A stretch of 9,021 bases of DNA from an uncultured Pseudomonadota bacterium (GTDB lineage Bacteria; Pseudomonadota; Alphaproteobacteria; RF32; CAG-239), in contig CABUWG010000061.1 of the NCBI GenBank assembly GCA_902495305.1, positions 1 to 9,021 on the forward strand. Direction: 5' to 3'. Within the stretch, counting starts at the first letter, position 1; each line of letters begins with the position of its first letter. The position numbers were made by a program, and so were the translations under genes. Shown in pieces: positions 1-5,021 of this stretch. Under the pieces are notes generated by a model, which saw only the letters and a program-made list of their open reading frames with translations, ran no database searches and was not told the origin of the DNA.

Positions 1-69
1 AGACGGCCTGAACTTTTTCATGAAGACTTAGAAAACGAGTTTAGGGCTAGTATTTTTGCTTTTGTGGCT

Positions 70-92
70 GCCGGCCTCCCGGCCTTTTGTTA
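70..92 (+). terminator. Weak intrinsic terminator-like hairpin
   Basis: GCCGG (70-74) can pair with CCGGC (79-83) around a four-base loop, and the hairpin is followed by C and TTTTGTT. The stem is only 5 bp, though all G-C. It could end transcription from a gene to the left of the window. The short stem and interrupted T tract keep confidence low. Confidence 0.35.
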
Positions 93-109
93 CATGACAA
101 AAGTAACAA
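84..109. repeat. Overlapping inverted repeats, possible operator
   Basis: CTTTTGT (84-90) is the reverse complement of ACAAAAG (97-103), and TTGTTAC (87-93) is the reverse complement of GTAACAA (103-109). The two 7-bp inverted repeats overlap and exclude each other as hairpins. They could be a protein-binding site or part of the preceding terminator. Nothing in the sequence identifies a binding partner. Confidence 0.3.
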
Positions 110-222
110 TTAAAAATAATCAACTCAATGAAGATAAGGAAATATGAAAATAAAAAAGAAAAGCGGCAACAAAAAGGAGTGAATGACGGAGAGAGCGATC
201 CTCGGGGCAGTGAGCTGACAAC

Positions 223-243
223 TGCCGGCTGCCGGCGTTCGGC
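223..243. promoter_or_regulatory. Candidate upstream activator (enhancer) site for the flgF promoter
   Basis: TGCCGGC occurs twice back to back (223-229, 230-236) and is followed by GTTCGGC, in a locally AT-rich stretch about 100 bp upstream of the sigma-54 promoter. Sigma-54 promoters need a remote activator. In Caulobacter the flagellar activator FlbD binds GC-rich ftr elements at about this distance. Assigning this site to an FlbD-like protein is inference from position and composition only. Confidence 0.3.
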
Positions 244-319
244 TTCTGAGCACATTTTTTATCACACATCCCATTATAGCAACGCGGTCTCTGAGATACG
301 GAGCCTCCAATTGAAGCCT

Positions 320-332
320 CACCCGCTGGGTG
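320..332. repeat. Short perfect inverted repeat abutting the -24 element
   Basis: CACCC (320-324) and GGGTG (328-332) form a perfect 5-bp inverted repeat with a GCT spacer, ending directly next to the -24 promoter element. It lies upstream of the expected transcription start, so it would act as DNA (an operator or activator half-sites) rather than as RNA. No protein can be assigned. Confidence 0.3.
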
Positions 333-348
333 TGGCATGGTAATTGCA
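333..348 (+). promoter_or_regulatory. Sigma-54 (RpoN) promoter for flgFGAH
   Basis: TGGCATG (333-339), four bases, then TTGCA (344-348) matches the -24/-12 consensus TGGCACG-N4-TTGCA. The invariant GG (334-335) and GC (346-347) have exactly ten bases between them. Transcription would start near 358-360, leaving a leader of about 37 bases before the flgF ATG at 396. RpoN-dependent control of rod, hook and ring operons by an FlbD-type activator is well known in Alphaproteobacteria such as Caulobacter. The match also argues against the longer in-frame flgF start at 330, which would lie inside the promoter. Confidence 0.8.
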
Positions 349-395
349 TAGAGGAAAGCAAAGTAAAAAAATTATCCGCGATTGGGGAGAATAAC

Positions 396-1139
396 ATGGA
401 TAATACAAAATACATTGCGTTGTCGCGCCAAATGGGGTTGTGGAAGCAAATGGACATTGTTTCCAATAACATGGCCAACATGAACACCGCCGGCTATAAA
501 CAAGACGACGCCGTATTCAGCTCATATATCGTAAAAACCGAGGGCGCCAAGGGCTTTGGACAGGTTCCTTTATACTTTACGCAAGACTTCGGAACATTCA
601 AAGACTTTCAGGAAGGCGCTTTTCAGGAAACCGGCAATGCCTTGGACGTGGCATTGCAGGGTGATGCATTTTTTGCCATAGAAACGCCGAATGGTGAAAT
701 GTATACCAAAAAAGGCCAGTTTGCGCTGGATGCCAACGGCATGATTGTTACCAAAGACGGCGATGCCTTGCTCTCCGAAAATAACGAGCCGTTTTTTATC
801 GCGCCGGGCGAAAAAGAAATTGTCATCAGCGAAAACGGTGAAGTTTCAACCGAAACCGGCGTTATCGGCCGCTTAAAACTGGTGACTTTCGGCAATGAGC
901 AGAAGCTTTTGAAAATGGGCGGCACAAAATTTGCAAATACCGAAGGCAACATGATGACGGTCGGCGGCGGCAACACGCGAGTCATGCAGGGGAAAATAGA
1001 GCAGTCTAACGTCCAGCCGATTGTTGAAATGAGCAAAATGATAAAACTGCAGCGTTCTTACGAATACGTCCAGCAGATGATTGATGAAGAGCACGAGCGC
1101 CTTTCCAATACCATCAGCACCTATTCGCAGCTTGCATAA
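396..1139 (+). CDS. flgF: Flagellar basal-body rod protein FlgF (proximal rod)
   Basis: This 247-residue protein is a subunit of the proximal rod of the flagellar drive shaft, assembled in the periplasm after export by the flagellar type III system. The N-terminal rod-family motif is present (SNNMANMNTAGYK at about residues 23-35), as is the C-terminal hook/rod helix beginning QGKIEQSNV. The middle carries the FlgE/F/G-like beta domain (GDAFFAIETPNG). Its length is close to E. coli FlgF (251). There is no signal peptide, as expected for this export route. The ATG at 396 is chosen over the in-frame start at 330 because it has a strong Shine-Dalgarno (GGGGAGA, 384-390) and lies downstream of the sigma-54 promoter. 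First gene of the flgF-flgG-flgA-flgH operon, 24 bases before flgG. Identification as FlgF rather than a second FlgG rests on length, its divergent middle and its position before flgG. Confidence 0.93.
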   Translation: MDNTKYIALSRQMGLWKQMDIVSNNMANMNTAGYKQDDAVFSSYIVKTEGAKGFGQVPLYFTQDFGTFKDFQEGAFQETGNALDVALQGDAFFAIETPNGEMYTKKGQFALDANGMIVTKDGDALLSENNEPFFIAPGEKEIVISENGEVSTETGVIGRLKLVTFGNEQKLLKMGGTKFANTEGNMMTVGGGNTRVMQGKIEQSNVQPIVEMSKMIKLQRSYEYVQQMIDEEHERLSNTISTYSQLA

Positions 1140-1163
1140 ACAATTTTACAGGGGAATAAAATT

Positions 1164-1952
1164 ATGAGAACATTAAATATCGGCGCAACCGGAATGCTGG
1201 CACAACAAACCAATGTTGATGTCATTGCCAACAACCTCGCCAATATGAACACCACCGCCTATACCAAACGGCGGGCAGAATTTACCGACCTTTTGTACCA
1301 AAACGTGATTCGTCCGGGGTCAGCCTCCACGGCCTCGCAGACAATCGTCCCGTCCGGCATCCAGCTTGGTCTGGGTGTCAGAACCGCGGCAGTCTACCGC
1401 ATTACCGACGGCGACGGCCTGACCAATACCGGCAACGAGCTCGATTTGGCCATTCGCGGCCGCGGCTATTTTCAGATTGAACTTCCTGACGGTCAGGGCA
1501 CGGCTTATACCCGTGACGGCGCTTTTCAGAGAAACGGCGACGGCGTGATCGTCACGCATGACGGCTATACCGTCCAGCCGGAAATCACCATTCCGGAAGA
1601 CGCCGTTGAAGTCTATGTTAATAACTCCGGCGAAGTCTGGGTCAAACAAGACGGCGAAACTGACGAGGTCAACGTCGGACAGCTGGAACTGGCAACTTTT
1701 CCGAACGAGGCCGGCTTAGAGGCCATGGGCAACAACCTGTTTACCGAAACCGAAGCCTCCGGCGCCCCGATTATTGACAACCCCGATACCGAGGGCTTTG
1801 GCTCAATCCTGCAAGGTTATTTGTCAACGTCCAACGTCAATCCGGTGGCCGAAATTACCGAGCTGATTTCCGCCCAGCGCGCTTATGAGATGAACTCAAA
1901 AGTCATCTCGACGGCTGACCAGATGTTGAGCACAATCAATCAGCTGAAATAA
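1164..1952 (+). CDS. flgG: Flagellar basal-body rod protein FlgG (distal rod)
   Basis: This 262-residue protein forms the distal rod that crosses the periplasm inside the P and L rings and connects to the hook. The length equals the usual FlgG (about 260-262). Visible hallmarks are the N-terminal ANNLANMNTTAYTKRRAEF segment, the FlgG-type stretch after it (LLYQNVIRPGS through PSGIQLGLGVRTAAV), the central GRGYFQIELPDG strand, and the C-terminal LQGYLSTSNVNPV plus SAQRAYEMNSKVI helix. The Shine-Dalgarno AGGGG lies at 1150-1154. There is no cleaved signal peptide because it is exported through the flagellar channel. It is co-transcribed with flgF, and the stop codon lies 12 bases before the flgA start. 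Identification is very secure. Confidence 0.97.
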   Translation: MRTLNIGATGMLAQQTNVDVIANNLANMNTTAYTKRRAEFTDLLYQNVIRPGSASTASQTIVPSGIQLGLGVRTAAVYRITDGDGLTNTGNELDLAIRGRGYFQIELPDGQGTAYTRDGAFQRNGDGVIVTHDGYTVQPEITIPEDAVEVYVNNSGEVWVKQDGETDEVNVGQLELATFPNEAGLEAMGNNLFTETEASGAPIIDNPDTEGFGSILQGYLSTSNVNPVAEITELISAQRAYEMNSKVISTADQMLSTINQLK

Positions 1953-1964
1953 GGGGTGGGCAAA

Positions 1965-2675
1965 ATGAAAAAATTGCTGCTGATTTTAACGTTTATTCTG
2001 ACGGTTGTTAATCCATTTCCGGCTTTCGGACAGACTTATGTTCAGGAAGAAGACATTGCCGCCGCGCTGAAAAAAGAATATGTCGAGCGCTTTGGCGAGG
2101 GTGATGAAATCGAGCTGGAATTTTACGGCGGCCAGACAAATTTTAGTCTGGAAGAAGCCGGAGAAGTTAAAATCATGGTAGCAAATGCCCGTTTTGACGA
2201 GCTGCAAAACAAGTTTTCTGCCGATGTGGAAGTTTTTGCCGGTGGCAAATCGGCGGCCAAAGCTTCTTATCAGGGAAAATATTATATTTTGACCGAGGTT
2301 CTTGTACCGGCGCAAAACATCAATAAGGGCGAGGTCATTACGGCCGATAAGCTGAAAAGCGTCAAAACCCGCTCCAACCGCGTCAAACCGCAGCACTTGG
2401 CTGATAAAGACAAACTGATAAATATGGAAGCCAAAAGAAACCTGCGCGAAGGCAAAATGATAAGCGACAAAGACGTGGGCAAAATTGTGCTGATAAAAAA
2501 AGGCAGCGTTGTAAATTTGATTTATCAAACCCCGTATATGCAAATCACCGCCAAGGCCGAGGCTTTGGAAGACGGCTGCCGCGGCGACCGGATTGAAATC
2601 CGCAATACCAAGAGCAAAAAAGATTTATACGGCGAAGTTATTGATGCCGAGACGGTTCGGATCGAGCAGCAGTAA
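1965..2675 (+). CDS. flgA: Flagellar P-ring assembly chaperone FlgA
   Basis: This 236-residue periplasmic protein helps FlgI assemble into the P ring around the distal rod. A Sec signal peptide is evident (MKK, a hydrophobic run, then AFG before Q23 as a plausible cleavage site). The C-terminal half holds an SAF domain (about residues 111-172), with the characteristic VLVPAQNINKGEVITADKL and NLREGKMISDKD segments, followed by the FlgA tail (IKKGSVVNLIYQTPYMQI...AEALEDGCRGDRIEIRN). The ATG at 1965 is preferred over the in-frame GTG at 1956 because it gives a clean signal peptide and AAGGGG (1951-1956) at good spacing. The client flgI does not follow in this operon and must be elsewhere. The N-terminal half is poorly conserved, as is common in the family. 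Confidence 0.93.
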   Translation: MKKLLLILTFILTVVNPFPAFGQTYVQEEDIAAALKKEYVERFGEGDEIELEFYGGQTNFSLEEAGEVKIMVANARFDELQNKFSADVEVFAGGKSAAKASYQGKYYILTEVLVPAQNINKGEVITADKLKSVKTRSNRVKPQHLADKDKLINMEAKRNLREGKMISDKDVGKIVLIKKGSVVNLIYQTPYMQITAKAEALEDGCRGDRIEIRNTKSKKDLYGEVIDAETVRIEQQ

Positions 2676-2690
2676 GAAGAGGGAGAAGAC

Positions 2691-3449
2691 ATGAATAAAT
2701 TTAACGGAATCAAACTTTGTGCAGGCATGCTGCTGATGGCGACATCGCTTTCCGGCTGCGGCATTTGGAACCGCCTGACCTCAATCGGCGAGCTTCCCCC
2801 GATCAGCCCGATTGAAAACCCGACAACGGCCAAAGGCTATGAGCCGGTCAGCATGCCGATGCCGCAACAGGTTCAGGCGCAGCCGATGGCCAATTCTTTG
2901 TGGAAACCGGGGTCTTCCGGCTTTTTCAAAGACCAGCGCGCTTCTAAGGTGGGCGACATTATCACGGTCAAGATTTCGGCCAAAGACAATGCCTTGATGG
3001 AAAATGAAACCGAACAGAACCGTGATGACAACAAAGATTCCGTCGGTATCAAAGCCTTTGCCGGATATGAATCTTATGCCAAAGATTATCTGCCGGATGC
3101 CGTTGATGCAACCAACCTGATTGATATCACGTCCAACCGTGAGATTTCCGGCGACGGCAAAATTGACCGTCAGGAAAAAATCAACATGACTCTGGCAGCC
3201 ATTGTCACGCAGGTTTTGCCGAACGGCAATCTGGTGATTGAAGGCAATCAGGAGATTCGCGTCAATTACGAGCTCCGCCAGATGACTGTCCGCGGCATTA
3301 TCCGTCGGGCCGATATTCAGTCTGACAATACCATCGAGTCGAGCAAAATTGCCGAAATGCGCGTTTCTTACGGTGGCAAGGGTGTCATCTCTGATGTTCA
3401 GCAGCCGCGTTACGGCCGCCAGTTGATAGACATCTTGTCACCGTTCTAA
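2691..3449 (+). CDS. flgH: Flagellar L-ring lipoprotein FlgH
   Basis: FlgH is the outer-membrane L-ring subunit, the bushing through which the rod turns. This 252-residue protein has a lipoprotein signal peptide with lipobox LSGC, acylated Cys at residue 23. Family signatures follow: SLWKPGSSGFFKDQRASKVGD then IITVKI, the central NREISGDGKI, and the C-terminal stretch from NLVIEGNQEIRVN to YGRQLIDILSPF. It is slightly longer than E. coli FlgH (232); the extra length is mostly a Pro/Met/Gln-rich linker after the lipobox. The Shine-Dalgarno GAGGGAG lies just upstream, 15 bases after flgA. It is the last gene of the operon, since an intrinsic terminator follows at 3575-3619. Confidence 0.96.
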   Translation: MNKFNGIKLCAGMLLMATSLSGCGIWNRLTSIGELPPISPIENPTTAKGYEPVSMPMPQQVQAQPMANSLWKPGSSGFFKDQRASKVGDIITVKISAKDNALMENETEQNRDDNKDSVGIKAFAGYESYAKDYLPDAVDATNLIDITSNREISGDGKIDRQEKINMTLAAIVTQVLPNGNLVIEGNQEIRVNYELRQMTVRGIIRRADIQSDNTIESSKIAEMRVSYGGKGVISDVQQPRYGRQLIDILSPF

Positions 3450-3490
3450 TAACAGTTTCCCTTATTATTATGTTTTGTGGTGCTAAAAAA

Positions 3491-3619
3491 TCTCCCCATT
3501 TTTTACCCGCAACGGGGCTGTCGGTCCGGAATAGATCCCCAACTTTGCCGGAACAGCACAGCCCCATCCCCAAACGGGTTCGTTTGACTTCCCCAATTTG
3601 AGCGAACCCGCTTGTTTTT
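3491..3619 (+). ncRNA. Candidate 3'-UTR-derived small RNA with four TCCCCA motifs
   Basis: This is the 3' flank of flgH. GGGGCTGT (3514-3521) pairs with ACAGCCCC (3558-3565), with an inner TCCGG/CCGGA stem (3525-3529/3548-3552); a second hairpin is the terminator at 3575-3610. TCCCCA occurs at 3493, 3536, 3567 and 3590, with two copies in predicted loops and one between the hairpins. All four are complementary over 7-8 bases to the flgF Shine-Dalgarno region (381-390). C-rich anti-Shine-Dalgarno loops are a known feature of alphaproteobacterial small RNAs. A small RNA released from the operon's 3' end is therefore possible, but the motif may be generic, or the region could be a dispersed palindromic element. 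Confidence 0.3.
3575..3619 (+). terminator. Intrinsic terminator after flgH
   Basis: CGGGTTCG (3575-3582) pairs perfectly with CGAACCCG (3603-3610). The helix can extend to 13 pairs using three G-U wobbles, with a ten-base loop (3588-3597). CTTGTTTTT follows. It should end the flgFGAH transcript and separate it from the downstream FlaF-like gene. Confidence 0.75.
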
Positions 3620-3650
3620 AAATAAGAAGTGAATAGCTTTAAGTTTAAGG

Positions 3651-3679
3651 TTTAAAAGTAAAACCGGATGGATTATATC
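3651..3679 (+). promoter_or_regulatory. Possible weak sigma-70 promoter for the FlaF-like gene
   Basis: TTTAAA (3651-3656), a 17-base spacer and TATATC (3674-3679) are the best -35/-10 pair between the flgH terminator and the start at 3711. Both hexamers are poor matches and the region is AT-rich, so chance is a real alternative. I see no GG-N10-GC sigma-54 pattern here, which suggests this gene is not controlled like flgF. Confidence 0.2.
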
Positions 3680-3710
3680 AAAAGAGGAAAATTTTTTTTA
3701 AGGATGCAAA

Positions 3711-4376
3711 ATGAGAAAAAATATAAATGAAGTGAAACATGCGGAAAATGAAGCCGAGATTTTTTTGAAACACGCTTTGGCGATTTCAAATGCATTCAGC
3801 AGCAATGACGAAGTTGCAATTCTGACCGCATTGGATAATAACTTAAAATTATGGGTAGAGATAGAAACTTCTCTCAAAGACGTAAAGAATTTGCTTCCTG
3901 AAGACATCAAAGAAAACCTGCTCAAATTGTCAAAGTTCATTGAGCGCCTGACCTTGTCAAAAGGTCTTCACATGACAGCGCCGGATTACAACTGCCTGAT
4001 TAATATCAATATGCAGATTTCCGAGGGCTTGCTGGAGGCCGTCAGAAACCATCTGGCCAAAGAAGAGGCTTTCTCTTTGTTAAAATGCGCGCTGGACATC
4101 TCCACCGCCCGCGATAATGAAGACAAAAACGGTCTGGTGGCAGCGCTTGATAATAATATGAAGCTTTGGGTTTATATCAAAACGCTGGCTAATTCCGAAG
4201 AAAACAAAATGCCGAAAGAAACCAAGAACAATCTGATTAAACTGGCAGATTACGTTTCGGCCAAAACTTTGGAAGTCGGGCAGGATATTGACAACCTGAA
4301 CCAAAAGGCCATTGACAGCATGATTATGACCAATCTGCAAATTTCTGAAGGCCTGATGAATAAAAAGAGCGCTTAA
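3711..4376 (+). CDS. Tandem-duplicated FlaF-family flagellin biosynthesis regulator
   Basis: This 221-residue protein consists of two consecutive copies of one all-helical domain (about residues 14-108 and 119-216). Each copy has a helix ending ALDNN(L/M)KLWV (40-49 and 145-154), then an acidic/Lys linker with a Pro, a NLxKL helix (69-73 and 174-178) and a terminal QISEGL (102-107 and 210-215). This matches the FlaF pattern (ALDxNxxLW...LP...INxxIxxGL). FlaF proteins of Alphaproteobacteria are usually single-domain, about 110-130 residues, and work with FlbT on flagellin synthesis and secretion. There is no signal peptide or membrane segment, so it is cytoplasmic. The Shine-Dalgarno AAGGA sits about six bases before the ATG. 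It is monocistronic between two terminators. FlaF membership is recognised by eye from the motifs; the double arrangement is directly visible. No flagellin or flbT gene is in the window. Confidence 0.75.
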   Translation: MRKNINEVKHAENEAEIFLKHALAISNAFSSNDEVAILTALDNNLKLWVEIETSLKDVKNLLPEDIKENLLKLSKFIERLTLSKGLHMTAPDYNCLININMQISEGLLEAVRNHLAKEEAFSLLKCALDISTARDNEDKNGLVAALDNNMKLWVYIKTLANSEENKMPKETKNNLIKLADYVSAKTLEVGQDIDNLNQKAIDSMIMTNLQISEGLMNKKSA

Positions 4377-4394
4377 TTAAAAAGCGGCTTTAAG

Positions 4395-4429
4395 AAAACT
4401 CCCTTGAATGAGAATTCAGGGGAGTTTTT
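4395..4429 (+). terminator. Strong intrinsic terminator after the FlaF-like gene
   Basis: AAAACTCCCTTGAAT (4395-4409) pairs with 4414-4428 over 15 positions with a single T-G wobble, closed by a GAGA (GNRA-type) tetraloop and ending in a T run. It is among the best terminators in the window. Confidence 0.88.
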
Positions 4430-4484
4430 CTGTCAGTATTTTTTTGCCTCGCTTTGTTCTTGCTTTCCTCTCACAAAAATCCGC

Positions 4485-4515
4485 TTGCAAAAGTCACAGA
4501 TTCATTTAATATAAT
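4485..4515 (+). promoter_or_regulatory. Sigma-70-type promoter of a small RNA
   Basis: TTGCAA (4485-4490) and a perfect TATAAT (4510-4515) are separated by 19 bases. An overlapping TAATAT (4507-4512) gives 16 bases. Either would place the transcription start near 4519-4523, just before a GC-rich structured segment. The spacer is not ideal, but an exact -10 followed by structure and an intrinsic terminator supports a real transcription unit. Confidence 0.5.
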
Positions 4516-4519
4516 ACCC

Positions 4520-4679
4520 GCAGTCCGGAGACGGGCTGTGGTGTCTCAAAAACATCTTAAGAGATAATCCGCTCTGAGGCGGAGTGCCTAAAATAAGCCG
4601 CTTTTGCGGACGAATCATGGCGACTGTTCTCTTACAGTTTTTGAGCTCCGCCACCCTAATTTTAGGGTGGTTTTGTTTT
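4520..4679 (+). ncRNA. Putative structured small RNA of about 160 nt, class unknown
   Basis: Between a promoter-like site and an intrinsic terminator lies a segment that folds into a rod. CTCAAAAAC (4545-4553) pairs with GTTTTTGAG (4637-4645); TAAGAGA (4558-4564) pairs with TCTCTTA (4628-4634). Inside are TCCGC/GCGGA (4568-4572/4579-4583), an outer GCC/GGC (4586-4588/4619-4621) and CCGC-TTTT-GCGG (4598-4609). CGGAG (4526-4530) can also pair with CTCCG (4646-4650). The long-range pairs make chance unlikely. The size and the rod with internal bubbles recall 6S RNA, but I cannot confirm that, and usual 6S neighbours are absent. It lacks the SRP RNA GGAAG loop core and RNase P or tmRNA cores. It could instead be a leader/attenuator for the small gene that starts 25 bases after the terminator. 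Confidence 0.5.
4651..4679 (+). terminator. Intrinsic terminator of the small RNA
   Basis: CCACCCTA (4651-4658) pairs perfectly with TAGGGTGG (4663-4670) around a four-base loop, followed by TTTTGTTTT. CCAC at 4651-4654 could alternatively pair with GTGG at 4538-4541 in the RNA body, so termination could be conditional. Confidence 0.8.
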
Positions 4680-4704
4680 AACAAAATTATGGAGCTAAAA
4701 AATA

Positions 4705-4978
4705 ATGAAAAATATAAAGTATCAATCAAGAGCGACAAATCCGCTGAAAGCGATTCACCGGACGCTGGGTTTTGCCTTTTACTGCGAAAGGCGAAAAGAC
4801 GAGATTACGTTAAAAAAAAGTCAGCAAGAAATTAAAAGTCCCGACCGAATATATAGAAGATTTGGAATTGGGACGTGGCAGAATCAGACCGTGGCTGATA
4901 AAAGAACTCTTAGAATATTATAATAGAAAAATATCGGTCTACCTTGACATACCGGAAGATGATAAGAAAAAGAAGTAA
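4705..4978 (+). pseudogene. Small Xre-like helix-turn-helix protein, frameshifted at an A8 run
   Basis: From ATG 4705 one frame reads 38 residues (…FAFYCERRKDEITLKK) up to eight consecutive A (4812-4819). The matching continuation lies in the next frame, from V at 4820 to the TAA at 4976-4978. With seven A the product would be 90 residues. Its centre is a Cro/C1-type HTH: ITLKKVSKKLKVPTEYIEDL then ELGRGR (about 34-59), where VSKKL is the turn-preceding helix and PTEYIEDLELG the recognition helix. A further helix (PWLIKELLEYYNRKI) and a Lys-rich tail follow. Without the shift the frame ends at 4923 with no HTH continuation. It may be a decayed gene, a sequencing error in a homopolymer, or a gene expressed by slippage on the A run. 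GGAG (4691-4694) is the Shine-Dalgarno. Partner and target are unknown. Confidence 0.65.
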
Positions 4979-4981
4979 AAC

Positions 4982-5009
4982 AAAAGCGGGATTAACTTCC
5001 CGCTTTTTT
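4982..5009. terminator. Bidirectional intrinsic terminator between convergent small genes
   Basis: AAAAGCGGGA (4982-4991) is the exact reverse complement of TCCCGCTTTT (4998-5007), with loop TTAACT. T runs lie on the 3' side on both strands (4-6 T on plus; TTTTGTTTT on minus). It can therefore end transcripts from the HTH gene on plus and from the short ORF on minus. Confidence 0.85.
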
Positions 5010-5021
5010 GTGACAATACCG

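Larger units (their letters stand above)
1..395. other. Non-coding region upstream of the flagellar operon
   Basis: I find no convincing gene here. Open frames exist on both strands (about 1-147 and 128-343 on plus, 28-255 on minus), but none has a recognisable domain and their composition is low-complexity. What the region does show is a GC hairpin followed by T residues near 70-90, overlapping inverted repeats at 84-109, a duplicated TGCCGGC motif at 223-236, a short hairpin at 320-332 and a sigma-54 promoter at 333-348. The left part most likely contains the 3' flank of an upstream gene outside the window, and the right part is the control region of flgF. Confidence 0.6.

Noticed and set aside
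183..218. Eleven-codon mini-ORF preceded by AAGGAG, resembling a leader peptide
   Set aside because: The Shine-Dalgarno spacing is very short, no attenuator follows, and it lies upstream of the sigma-54 start so would not be on the flgF transcript.
28..255. 75-codon minus-strand open frame upstream of flgF
   Set aside because: It is a Ser/Phe/Arg-rich translation with no domain, running through inverted repeats and a hairpin.
128..343. 71-codon plus-strand open frame upstream of flgF
   Set aside because: Its composition is not protein-like, it overlaps the -24 promoter element, and it has no recognisable domain.
330..395. 22-residue N-terminal extension of FlgF starting at ATG 330
   Set aside because: It overlaps the sigma-54 promoter and lies upstream of its expected start site, has no ribosome-binding site, and FlgF homologues begin near the ATG at 396.
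1986..2543. 185-codon minus-strand open frame
   Set aside because: It is a shadow of flgA, with Phe/His-rich composition and no family resemblance.
3385..3573. 62-codon minus-strand open frame across the flgH end and hairpin region
   Set aside because: Half of it is antisense to flgH. The Gly-rich repeated pattern comes from the TGGGGA repeats rather than from a protein.
4520..4679. Assignment of the structured RNA as SRP RNA, tmRNA or RNase P RNA
   Set aside because: I could not find the SRP GGAAG/GCAG loop core, a tRNA-like end with tag reading frame, or the conserved RNase P core. A 6S assignment is left open but unproven.
4584..4835. 83-codon plus-strand open frame starting inside the small RNA
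   Set aside because: It runs through the RNA's helices and terminator, and its second half is the wrong frame of the HTH gene.
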